Part shown: positions 7,712 through 16,765 of the stretch, piece by piece | Layout of the letters: each line of letters opens with the position of its first letter | Position numbering within the stretch: position 1 is the first letter of the stretch | Assembly: GCA_965178125.1 (NCBI GenBank) | Contig: CBCXTV010000001.1 | Coordinates: 186,001-250,000, forward strand | Length of the DNA stretch: 64,000 bases | DNA from: Bilabrum cf. latius | Lineage: Eukaryota; Bigyra: Bicosoecida; Bigyra; Bicosoecida | Direction: 5' to 3' | Notes under the pieces: generated by a model | What the model was told of the DNA's origin: nothing | Database searches by the model: none | Seen by the model: the letters and a program-made list of their open reading frames with translations, nothing else | Program-made: the position numbers and the translations under genes

Positions 7712-7771
7712 AGCAGACAACGCATTTGTGGTCCCCCTCCACGTCGGCATGGGCTTGAAGTGGTACCTCAG
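7660..7771 (+). pseudogene. orfD fragment at mosaic end
   Basis: Encodes, in one frame, YNCERLLDLRTYPAH, a stop, then FVVPLHVGMGLKWYL. This matches orfD HNCERLLDVRTYPAHW and FVVPYHVGMGLKWYL (12200-12305). It overlaps the right arm of the inverted repeat and is the last recognisable gene piece of the mosaic. Confidence 0.8.
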
Positions 7772-7789
7772 GAGGATTTCACTTGCGCC

Positions 7790-8710
7790 GGCCCCCAGGA
7801 TTTCGCCAAAAATGGCCGATCCGCACAAGGAATTTAAGTTGCGGCGACACAGCTCGGACCCTGGCTTTTTTTTGGCTGTTTCGGGGCCCCAAGAGGGCTC
7901 CCGGCCCCAAAAAGGGCAAAACGCGAGGTTGTGGTGGAAAAAATGGGCCCCAAGGAGTCTCCAAACGACGCAAAACGCCACGTTGTGGTGGATTTTAGAG
8001 CCCCTAAATCGCCCAAAAAAGACGCAAAACGCCACGTGGTGGTGGATTTTAGAGCCCCTAAATCGCCAAAAAAGACGCAAAACGCCACGTTGTAGTGGAT
8101 TTTAGAGCCCCTAAATCGCCCAAAAAAGACGCAAAACGCCACGTTGTGGTGTTTTTTTTGAGCGTTTTCGGGGGGCTCGGAAGGGGACCCCCCCAGGATT
8201 TGGCCAAAAATGGCCGATCCACACAAGGACTTTAAGTTGCGGCGACACAGTTCGGGCCCCGGTTTGTTTTTGCGGTTTGGGGGCCCCGAGAGGGCTCCCG
8301 GCCCCAAAAAGGGCAAAACGCGAGGTTGTGGTGGAAAAATGGGCCCCAGGCAGCCCCAAACGACGCAAAACGCCACGTTGTGGTGGATTTTAGAGCCCTA
8401 AATCGCCCAAAAAAGACGCAAAACGCCACGTTGTCGTGGATTTTAGAGCCCTAAATCGCCCCAAAGAGACGCAAAACGCCACGTTGTAGTGGATTTTAGA
8501 GCCCCTAAACCGCCCTAAAAAGACGCCAAACGCCACGTTGTGGTGTTTTTTTTGAGCGTTTTGGGGGGCCCGGAAGGGGACCCCCCCAGGATTTGGCCCA
8601 AAATGGCCGATCCACACAAGGAATTTAAGTTGCGGCGACACAGTTCGGGCCCCGGGGTTTGTTTTGCTGTTTGGGGGCCCCAAGAGGGCTCCCGGGAGGC
8701 CCTAGAGTGG
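7790..8710. repeat. higher-order satellite (54 bp within about 395 bp)
   Basis: The inner unit begins GACGCAAAACGCCACGTTGT and recurs at 7967, 8021, 8074 and 8128, then 8362, 8415, 8468 and 8522 (spacing 53-54). The outer unit is marked by AATGGCCGATCC at 7811, 8209 and 8602 (398, 393 bp) with T-, C- and G-runs. Open frames through it are repeat by-products. No gene. Confidence 0.93.
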
Positions 8711-8713
8711 CCC

Positions 8714-8905
8714 TTCTCCGCTTCAATTCCTGTCCCAAATCCGATTCCCATTTCGAGACCGAAAAAGGTGACCCGGAAAACGACGGTACTCTCCGTCACT
8801 CCATCTGGCGGCGAAAATTGCCTCAGTTTCCGGTCCCCGATTCCGGGCCCAGGGACCCCCGAAATTCCCGATTCCGCGCAGTGCCGAAAGCTCGACATAA
8901 ACCAC
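8714..8905. repeat. dispersed repeat P, copy 2 with extension
   Basis: 8714-8790 repeats 7137-7212. The extension to about 8905 (CGGTCCCCGATTCCGGGCCC and following) resembles 10560-10660 in a diverged form. Confidence 0.75.
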
Positions 8906-11684
8906 AAACACGACACACAACACAACACGATAGCGCCTCCCCACGCGCGGGATTGGGTCCTTCCGCTCGCTGCATGTGAGCTGCAGTGTGTTCTTGCCGG
9001 GAATGTCACTGGAAGTCGCGCTGCAGTCTGCTCAGGGCGCCTTATGACCATGAAGGCGTCTCAGCACCCGCGACGGCAAGAGGGGGCACGCACGACGTTG
9101 CGAAGCACCCGCCCTGGGTGAAGAAACTGCGTATCCACAGGAGTCACGTTCAGGTGCGCGAGAATTGGAAAGGCGGGGTAACTGGTGCAGAGGAGCTTGT
9201 TCGCAGCGCGGCTTCCACCAGCGCCGCTGACGGTAAGATGCATCGGTCTCGGTACATGAGTCGGCACGGTGTTGCGTGATTGACTTCACGATGCGGGAGT
9301 GTGCAGCCTTCCGCAGCGGGAGAATTGTATCTCCCCACGACCGCCGAAAAAAAAAAGAAGGCTATGCTGGACTCGTTCCAGGGAAGGCTATGCGATGAGT
9401 ATCTCTAGGCGCTTTCCGGAAGACCCACCCACTACACGCTGGTCAGCCCTCCCAAGCGGGAGTGAACCGCGGATCCGCGGGCCCGTGAGCGCTGCTGCTA
9501 CGATCATTTCTGCCCGTTTGACTCTCGCCCACTCTTGCCGTGACCAAAGACGCGCAGATCCTTATGACGCATGACACCTCGTCGAGGTGTCGAGACTGCC
9601 TCACATTCCCGTTACAAAGACCCACAGCACTGCGACAACGAAATCGGTCACGAAGAGAGCAAGAGGCCGCGCACCTGAGCATCACAAAAACCCCGAGAGA
9701 CATAAACAACACCGTCCCGTGAAGTCCCTGCGACGAGGGGATGCTAAGCGGCTCCCACGGCGGCTCCTCTGCGGGAAAAGCTGCCGCAGACCTCGAGATG
9801 GGATGCACATGACTGCGAAGATTGCGGAACTCGTCCGAAGCCGGTCGCACGAGGGTCACAGCGAATGGAGGCATATCTATGAAATAGAGTCTGCGTGCAA
9901 AGCAGCATTCCAACGATCGTCCGCATTCTTCCGAGCAAATCCTTGGGAGCACACATCCTGCGGACGACATCTCTTTTCTATCCACCCCAGCGTACTCCCC
10001 GCACACACTTCTCGCGAATGATTGAGAATTCTGTGCGGCACATGTAATATCAGGCTACCATGATACGCGGAATGGCGTGCTATTGCTCGCACGTTCGTGC
10101 GCCCCCTTCCGAATGCGCTTACCACATCACTATGTTCGTCGGCAACCGTATACACCGTAGGGGTCTTCCCTCCGACACCAAGCGTACACGACTGGCCGTA
10201 ATAGCGCAGCGTAGATGTTTCGGACGTCGCCCAGGACAAGTGTCGACGCCCGGTTCGTCACGATCACTACGTGTGCACTTCACTCACCGCCCTCCAGCCG
10301 CTAGACTTCTTTTGGAGCGCGACATCCTACGACGCGCTATGACACGTAGCCGTAAACCGCAGACGGCCTCGCGTTCACTGCTTGCAGCGCAAGAGCGTGA
10401 ACAAGAACCGCCCGCGTGGCACACCTTCGCAGGCGCGGAAGACAAAAAGTTCCTTCTAAGCTTGTATTCGGGTCCGAAAGCCAAATTCCACTTCGGGGTC
10501 GAGAAGGGCGACCCGGGAAATCACCGTACGCTCTGTGAATCCATTTCCCGGGGAAAGTCCCCGAGTTCCCGCTACCCGGTCCCAGGCCCAGCGACCCAGG
10601 AAAGTTCCCGTCCCCCCGCATGCGGAAACCTCCCACGAAGCACGCCCACCTCACGCTTCACACGCAAAAGTCCAGGAGTCAAATCCATTCCGGACCCAGC
10701 AGTTCACCCCCGTGACGATTGGGAAAGGCTCTTGCACACACCTTCTCGTCCGAGCAGTCTATGGAGCACACACCTGTCTTCGTTGCCTTTTCCGGCCAAA
10801 AATGCAGGGAGTTCGAAGGGGAAGTAGCAAGCGCGGAAGACCGCTTTCGAAACGCAGGTGCTCAGGGAAAAACAACCAGAGCGTCCCTGATCCTCGGCAG
10901 AGCCGTCCAGGAGGGACGGGCACGGACGGGCATCGCAGATCTTGCAGCGCCACCATTCGCCGGGATGGGCGACCGGACGAGGGCGACCACAAGTACGTAG
11001 CGTGCGACGTCCGTCAGTCGCCATGTTGCGCTGATTCGCTTTCGCGGCACGACTTCCAGGGCCGGCCTTACTCACTCCTCGGAGTCCGCGTGTGGATTCT
11101 CCCCTGCGCATGATCTGCCGCTCTAGATGCTACACAAAGATCCCGCTCGGATGACCCCCTCTGTGCATTCTGCAAGATTTTACGCGCCTCCATTCAATGC
11201 GCGAAGCATGCACCGCAGCAGTCTGAGTCCGGTGACCACCTTCAATAGCGTGGGACAAATTCCGTCCGCGATGTGCATTCGGGCATGCTCCCCTTTCCGA
11301 GTCTCTGTGACCCGTAGTGCGTCCGCGGCCAACGACTCAGGACTCCACGATGGTACGCACGAGTTGCATTCCTTGCACGAAGCGTGCGGAGAGAAAGCGA
11401 TGCTCAGACATCGAGGCGCTTGGAGGGTCTGCACGCGACATGCTTCGAGAGGCCATGCAAACATGCGAAACCAGAACTGAGGTTCCTCATCGTTCCTGCT
11501 GTCGAGCGCTCAATTGGGGCATCGGATCAGGACGAAGCTCGCGAAGAGAGGGCGCGGGTGTCCCCATCCAAAAATCCGCCGCCTTCAAGGCTCATGTTCC
11601 CGGATCCTGCATTCGCGAGTTTCGGGAGCAGAAGTGCAAGATCGCCGCTGGACACACAGCGCATGCCATTTCCCGTCTCTGGAG
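8906..11684. other. 2.8 kb without a convincing gene
   Basis: Open frames exist (for example 9587-10021, and 10060-10827, which a 1-bp indel breaks in copy 2) but carry no motif. A perfect 9-bp-arm palindrome sits at 9573-9591 (GACACCTCG, T, CGAGGTGTC). A diverged copy of repeat P is at about 10465-10660. It may contain orfD 5-prime exons or promoter DNA, which I cannot identify by eye. Confidence 0.5.
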
Positions 11685-14246
11685 ATGTCGGGCTTCCAGG
11701 CGCAATTCGGACACCATCGCCAGGACCTCGGGAAGATGACATGTCTGCTGATCTGCAGGGAAGAGTCCCGCTTCGAGGAGTGGCGACAAAAAAAAGGGGC
11801 GCGAGAACTCCAGGAGCACATGGGAGCGGTCCTTCGGCTCCCCAATCCAGTGTTTCCGCAGACCGACAGGGACCCAGATGGACGCGACATCGTCAAAGAC
11901 CAGGCCCTCTTGGATATCTTCTCCGGCAAGATAACGGACTGGAGCAAATACAATCCGGCCACTGTTGGGGCGATCCAATCCCATCGAAACGCATGGCTGT
12001 GGGCTGAGAACCACACGCCGACGGAATGGCTCATGGTTGTCGAAGATGATATCGAACCTCGCGAAGCATGCGTGGATCGGCTACTCGTAGTTCTTCACGC
12101 CATCGCGAAAAACCCCAAGGTGACGCAGATGGCCATGTTAGCGGGGTCAGAAGCACCGAGAATGGTCACCCTCCAGCACGAAAACTCCACCTCCATCCAC
12201 AATTGCGAGCGCCTCTTGGACGTGCGGACCTATCCGGCGCACTGGGTAGACAACACATTTGTGGTCCCCTACCACGTCGGCATGGGCCTAAAGTGGTATC
12301 TCATCAGCCCGGAGGGGAGGAAGGCGCTCCTGAAGATGCGGATCCCGAACCGAAGCTTCGAACGCTGCGTCTGGCGCCGCCTCTTCGACACGTTCCAAGG
12401 GCCGGTATGGAAGTGGGGAGATTGCCTCCGCATGACATCTGTGCTGGCAGCCAGCCCGGTCCTCGCATCGACTCCCGAGAGCATGGACACGGAGTGGGGG
12501 GGCTCGGGACGACGAAGTGCGGATGCAGGGCACAGTATGAAACCGTACATAATGGTCGACCCGAGTGACGACTGGACTCTTGGCGAGCGATTAAACACAT
12601 TGTCCGTCGTGATGTCCGTGTGCGCGGCCCTGAGTTGGGGGGTTGTCCTCGTCTGGGAAAAAACAGAGCGCGTGCCCATCTCCTACGAAGACTTGTGCGG
12701 TGTTCACGAGCACGCCGGCGAAACCAACACGTTCGTCCACCTCCTCCAGGACAAACGCGGCGGGTCGTATTCGTACTTCCTGAGGTACGGAGACATCCGC
12801 ATCCACGTGGTGCAGCCGATGATGTGCATCCCCACCCTCGACAGAATGCTCGACATGGTAGCCCTGAAGAGGCCCAAGATGAACACCCTGCCTCCCTTGA
12901 AATGGCAGACCGCTCGATGGATCCAAGTCAAGCAGAAGTGGATCGATAAACTCCACACGGAGATGCCGGGGGCCGAGCTGCCCTCATGGCTGGAGTGGCC
13001 ACCCTCAACCCACGCGCTTGTCCTCTGCGACGACAGGGACTTGGCGGCGCACTGCCTCGAGGGGAGATGCCAAAAGGAGCAGCAGGAGTGGATGAACGAC
13101 GGGAAGGACAACAGCATCCAGCACTACATCCTTGAGGCAAAGCAAGCGCTGCAGAACGAGTTGGAAGACATCCTAAAGGGGGACAGCAGCTCACGCCTCG
13201 TCGTGATCCGCATGACAACCAAACTGCTGGGACAGGTCTGGGTGGACATGATGAAGCACCTCACGAAGCAGTTCGGGAAGCGCATCATAACGCCAACGTT
13301 CCTCCTCCCGAAAATGATCCCCAAAAGGAGGCACGACGAAAAGAACCCGAGTGATGATTGGATTACTTGGGGAGCATCCTTGGCGAAAACCGTGGGCCTC
13401 CTCACGCTCATACCTCCGATGCAAGTGCACTATCCCATCATGAGCTGGACCGTGGCCTGGAACCACTTCATGTTTAAGGGCAGGACTGCCACGGACACCG
13501 TGATCCCAGACGTCATCCGAACTCTGTACGCTCCGCACAAGAGCAACAGGAAGCAGCTCCTCAAGAACGGCCCGCTGTGCCAGACGAGGCGCGCCGTGCT
13601 GGACTCGCCCGCACTGCGGGAGATTGCGAACAACTACTCAAGGGCCAAGGACAAGACCTATAACCTCTTGAGTTATTCCAAATGGTTTGCCGAAGAAGCC
13701 ATGTGGCACATGATCAAGTACGCGGAAAGCACGCAGTGCATCGTCGACCCGTTCGTGAGCCGCCAGTGCCAAAAGGTCTTCGAGCACATCCCCTCGGACG
13801 ACATCGGCCATGCGGACGCCCGGCTCCGGTACAACCTTCAGGATGCCGACGACCGAGGTTACCGCTTCAACGCGGGGCATCTCTACACCGCGGTGCAGGG
13901 CATCAAAACGGTGAACATCGCATACAACAAGTGGCTCACCGAGCAGGCACAGAGTCATTCCGAATGGAGCTGGGGCAAAACGTTCATCAAGCTTGTGATC
14001 AACCAGTGGCGGCAGCAGCAGGGCAGTGAGCCGTATGACGTGGACGAGGAGGACTACGTGAGCCTTCCGCGGACCTTCCACGGGAATTCGTTGAAGCTCG
14101 CGAGGAGCGTAAGCCTCCAGGACACGAGATCCTGCTCCAGATCGTCCTCATCCTATTCCAGGTCGCCCTCCACCAACAGGACTGAGGCACAGCCTTCGAA
14201 GAGAGCGCGCCTGACCCCGGCACCCGGCGTAAAGCACGAGCCCTGA
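11685..14246 (+). CDS. orfD: 853-aa protein with a GT25-like motif and RS-type tail
   Basis: Unrecognised overall. Residues 117-126 read MVVEDDIEPR, an acidic EDD motif in a hydrophobic strand, and residues 199-208 read GMGLKWYLIS followed by PEGRKALL. That pairing recalls GT25-type glycosyltransferases (EDD, then YLIS..GA..LL), but much of the family is not visible, so this is weak. The middle 450 residues match nothing I know. Residues about 815-845 are Arg/Ser-rich (SRSSSSYSRSPS) followed by KRAR, suggesting a nuclear protein. Start: the open frame begins at a TTG (11514); the first ATG is 11685, with another at 11736. Introns upstream are possible. Fragments of this gene feed the mosaic and the 72-bp array. 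Confidence 0.75.
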   Translation: MSGFQAQFGHHRQDLGKMTCLLICREESRFEEWRQKKGARELQEHMGAVLRLPNPVFPQTDRDPDGRDIVKDQALLDIFSGKITDWSKYNPATVGAIQSHRNAWLWAENHTPTEWLMVVEDDIEPREACVDRLLVVLHAIAKNPKVTQMAMLAGSEAPRMVTLQHENSTSIHNCERLLDVRTYPAHWVDNTFVVPYHVGMGLKWYLISPEGRKALLKMRIPNRSFERCVWRRLFDTFQGPVWKWGDCLRMTSVLAASPVLASTPESMDTEWGGSGRRSADAGHSMKPYIMVDPSDDWTLGERLNTLSVVMSVCAALSWGVVLVWEKTERVPISYEDLCGVHEHAGETNTFVHLLQDKRGGSYSYFLRYGDIRIHVVQPMMCIPTLDRMLDMVALKRPKMNTLPPLKWQTARWIQVKQKWIDKLHTEMPGAELPSWLEWPPSTHALVLCDDRDLAAHCLEGRCQKEQQEWMNDGKDNSIQHYILEAKQALQNELEDILKGDSSSRLVVIRMTTKLLGQVWVDMMKHLTKQFGKRIITPTFLLPKMIPKRRHDEKNPSDDWITWGASLAKTVGLLTLIPPMQVHYPIMSWTVAWNHFMFKGRTATDTVIPDVIRTLYAPHKSNRKQLLKNGPLCQTRRAVLDSPALREIANNYSRAKDKTYNLLSYSKWFAEEAMWHMIKYAESTQCIVDPFVSRQCQKVFEHIPSDDIGHADARLRYNLQDADDRGYRFNAGHLYTAVQGIKTVNIAYNKWLTEQAQSHSEWSWGKTFIKLVINQWRQQQGSEPYDVDEEDYVSLPRTFHGNSLKLARSVSLQDTRSCSRSSSSYSRSPSTNRTEAQPSKRARLTPAPGVKHEP

Positions 14247-15120
14247 CGACGAAATGCCGCAGAACAGCGCGTTGCGGGGAGACAAAGCTCCGCGGGCAAC
14301 AGCAGAAGGCCGCCGAGCGCCGGAGTTGGAGGGTCACATAGTTCCATCGGTCCCATTCTCTCCGGAAGTCGCATAGCACGTAGAGATCCGCATGCTCTCG
14401 GTGCATGAACGCTGGCAGCACGCAGTGCCAAAGTCGCAAAGCGCTTCAGAGTCACAAGTCCAGAAGTTCTTCTGCCAATGTGTGTCCTCTTCCCGCTCAT
14501 GTGTGCATCCTCGGAGGAAGTCTGGAGATGACAGGACCCAGCACGCAGCACATCAGAAGTCCTTTTTTAAAGCGGCATCGTCAGACAAAAATCTGGAACG
14601 CCCTTCCGCAAAAAAGAGTGCTGCCCACAGAAAAAAGGGAAACACCTGAGGCCCCAGAAGCCAAAGGGAGGACCGCGAAGGACGCAGTTTCGAGGTCACA
14701 CTTTCCGGGACCAGTTTTGAGCCCAAAAAGGGGTACACAAGAGGAAAACACGATGCGGGAGGCTTGAAATTGTCACCGAAAACGGGCCCAAAATTGGGAC
14801 CCCTTTTTCGCAAATTTCGCAGCATCCAGACGACCCAGAAAGGCTTTCCCAGGCGCCGCCTCGAAGCTCACCTTCTCGCATGCAACCATGACGCAGCCCC
14901 ACCTCCTCATGCAGACGCGTCTGAGAGACCCCGCAGTGGAACTTCTCCCATTCTGCGCAGGAAGCACCTCAGTCTACAAGGACCCGCGCACTTCTTACCG
15001 CACCACCTCCATGTGAAAGCACTTCTCGCGGAGTTTTTTTCGGGCCCAGGAATACAGCAACTGCCAGAAGCTTCGCACAGAAAAGCAGCCCACTCAGGAA
15101 GCAAACTCACTGCACACCCC
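14247..15120. other. intergenic, no gene seen
   Basis: Follows the orfD stop. The orfE frame stays open upstream to a TTG at 14764, but that part is low in protein character and has no ATG. No repeat or RNA gene was recognised. Confidence 0.5.
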
Positions 15121-15591
15121 ATGGCGAGCGACGCAGAACCGGAGGACGCAATGCGGCTCGACTCCCCTAGAGATGCGGATGCAGCGGCGCCACCCGAAGC
15201 GACGGAGGCAGGATCACAGAAACCAGATCATGCGCAGCAGTTCTTCGAGGAGCCCTGCCCGAAAGACGGACACATGGAAGCGCCAGAGAAGACCGCCAAG
15301 ACGGACGAACCTGGCGACACACCCATGTTCGTCGACAAGTGGACGGCAGCGATCACACGCCTTACCGAGGAGCGCAAGGCTCTCAAGCTCGAGCAGCGGG
15401 CTAAAACGAAGGCCATCCGCAAAACCATCCGGCAGAAAAGGCGCACCATGAAGAACGCCAAAAAACTCACAGACGACGAGCTCGCCCAAATCGTGCTAGA
15501 CAGGAAGATCTTGCAGTTGGTGCAAAAAGAAGAGATCGCAGCACGCAGCTCCGCCAACTCCTCAACGAGCCAGGCGAAGTCGACCTTGTGA
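15121..15591 (+). CDS. orfE: 156-aa basic coiled-coil protein
   Basis: Starts at the first ATG of the frame, in the context CCCCATGGCG. The first 70 residues are acidic and Ala/Pro-rich. Residues about 75-145 form a long Lys/Arg/Glu-rich helix (TRLTEERKALKLEQRAK and onward), likely a coiled coil or nucleic-acid-binding helix. No family recognised. It ends about 360 bp before the putative origin region upstream of rep. A truncated copy of its 3-prime end lies at 1264-1396. Confidence 0.55.
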   Translation: MASDAEPEDAMRLDSPRDADAAAPPEATEAGSQKPDHAQQFFEEPCPKDGHMEAPEKTAKTDEPGDTPMFVDKWTAAITRLTEERKALKLEQRAKTKAIRKTIRQKRRTMKNAKKLTDDELAQIVLDRKILQLVQKEEIAARSSANSSTSQAKSTL

Positions 15592-15949
15592 GAAGCGCTT
15601 CCCGTGTTCAGAGAACCGAGGATTACAGATAGACCCCGCGTCACAGAAGCCATCGCAAGAGGGCAGAGCGTCAAGTACAGCGCAGTCTTGACGGACACAG
15701 ATAGCCCGAGCAGCACAAAGCAGCGGATGCGGCTGCCCAGCGGAGTCGCGCACTCGGACAGCATACACGGGACGTGCTGGCAGAAATCACTCAGTCCGCG
15801 AGCACCGTCGTCAAGAGCACGGGAGGGGCAGACTCGACATGCACAACTTTGAAAAACGGGAGGGCACGAAAGGAAGACAAATTTGGCATTAATCCTTGAT
15901 TACCCCCGCCCCCCCGTAGAATCAGAGCGAGGAGATATGCTCGGAAGGT
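15592..15949. other. intergenic between orfE and the origin-like region
   Basis: Shares about 90 bp with 1300-1396 as part of the orfE-tail duplication; otherwise nothing recognisable. C-run (CCCCCGCCCCCCCG) near 15905. Confidence 0.5.
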
Positions 15950-16257
15950 CCGGGGGGCAGTCGCAGAAAAGTGCACGCGAAAATAAGAGGAAAGGAGACC
16001 CCCCAAACCCACGTAGTGCGACCCTCGGGGGTACCCTCTAAGGTACTAAGAATCCTTCCCCCGAAAATCGCACTACATCGGTCCCTGGCGTCGGGGAAAG
16101 CGGAAAAAAGGGGAGCACTACCGTGAAAAAATCCTGCATTTTACAGGAAAATCGGAGCACTACGTGTCAAAAACTGGGGGTTTTTGAGGTTTTTTTTCCA
16201 GAAAAACGGCATTTTTTTATGTAAAAACCGCGCGAAACGAGCACTACCGAGCACTAC
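15950..16257. promoter_or_regulatory. candidate replication origin: hairpin plus GCACTAC repeats
   Basis: A hairpin at 16013-16076 has GTAGTGCGA pairing with TCGCACTAC, then a 3x3 internal loop, then TCGGGGG (16025-16031) pairing with CCCCCGA (16058-16064), and a loop that includes GTACC/GGTAC. GAGCACTAC recurs at 16113, 16155, 16239 and 16249, the same heptamer GCACTAC as the stem arm, in direct orientation toward rep. A stem-loop next to short repeats upstream of rep is the usual origin layout of HUH Rep replicons such as CRESS-DNA viruses and plasmids; that this is the origin here is inference. I see no canonical CRESS nonanucleotide. Confidence 0.6.
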
Positions 16258-16765
16258 ATCGCCTCCTCCAGTCGTGTTTCGCATTTTTTTCGCTGGCCGA
16301 AAATGTCTCCGAAGGCGCTGCCTCGAGGGGGGGTTCCGATGGCTGATTTTGGGCGTTCTGTTGTCGATTTCGCGTGCATTTCAGGTTGTCGGCGAGGCCT
16401 TTTTGGCGTATGTCGCAGTTCGGATGCCCTCGAACGTCGTGTCTCATGTGGTATTCGCCGGTTTCTATGTTGGAGAAGGCGGTCGGTCGATCATCCTCTC
16501 TGGCAGGCTCCGAAGTGCGTTTGTGATCGTGCTAATTGCAACGCCATGCTTTCCTTCGTTGGCTTCGAGAATCCTTCCCTCGGAAGCGGTAGTACCTCGC
16601 CCAGGGCGGCACGAGCTGCAGACTCAGCTGCCTCGGTGCTCATGTGTGTCCCGTGTCAGCAGTTTCGGTGTTACGAACAGCAAGGATTCTGGGCATTGCG
16701 TGTCGGAGGCAAGTGTTCTATCTTGAGGCATTCCGCGATTCGTCGAAGGATTATTTGCGCAAATA
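16258..16765. other. rep 5-prime region
   Basis: About 500 bp between the last GAGCACTAC and the rep ATG. An ATG frame of 245 codons (16303-17040), rich in Cys, crosses it and overlaps the rep N-terminus in another frame. It could be an overlapping gene or chance. T-runs just upstream (16186-16220) could be promoter elements, without firm evidence. Confidence 0.35.

Noticed and set aside
7790-8710. 54-bp satellite considered as CRISPR or as MADPHKEF-type protein repeats
   Set aside because: Regular satellite with no spacers; frames differ between blocks.
10060-10827. 255-codon + frame
   Set aside because: Broken by an indel in copy 2, contains a copy of dispersed repeat P, no motif.
11514-11684. 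57-codon upstream extension of orfD
   Set aside because: Begins at TTG; no ATG before 11685. Could be an exon, but this cannot be shown by eye.
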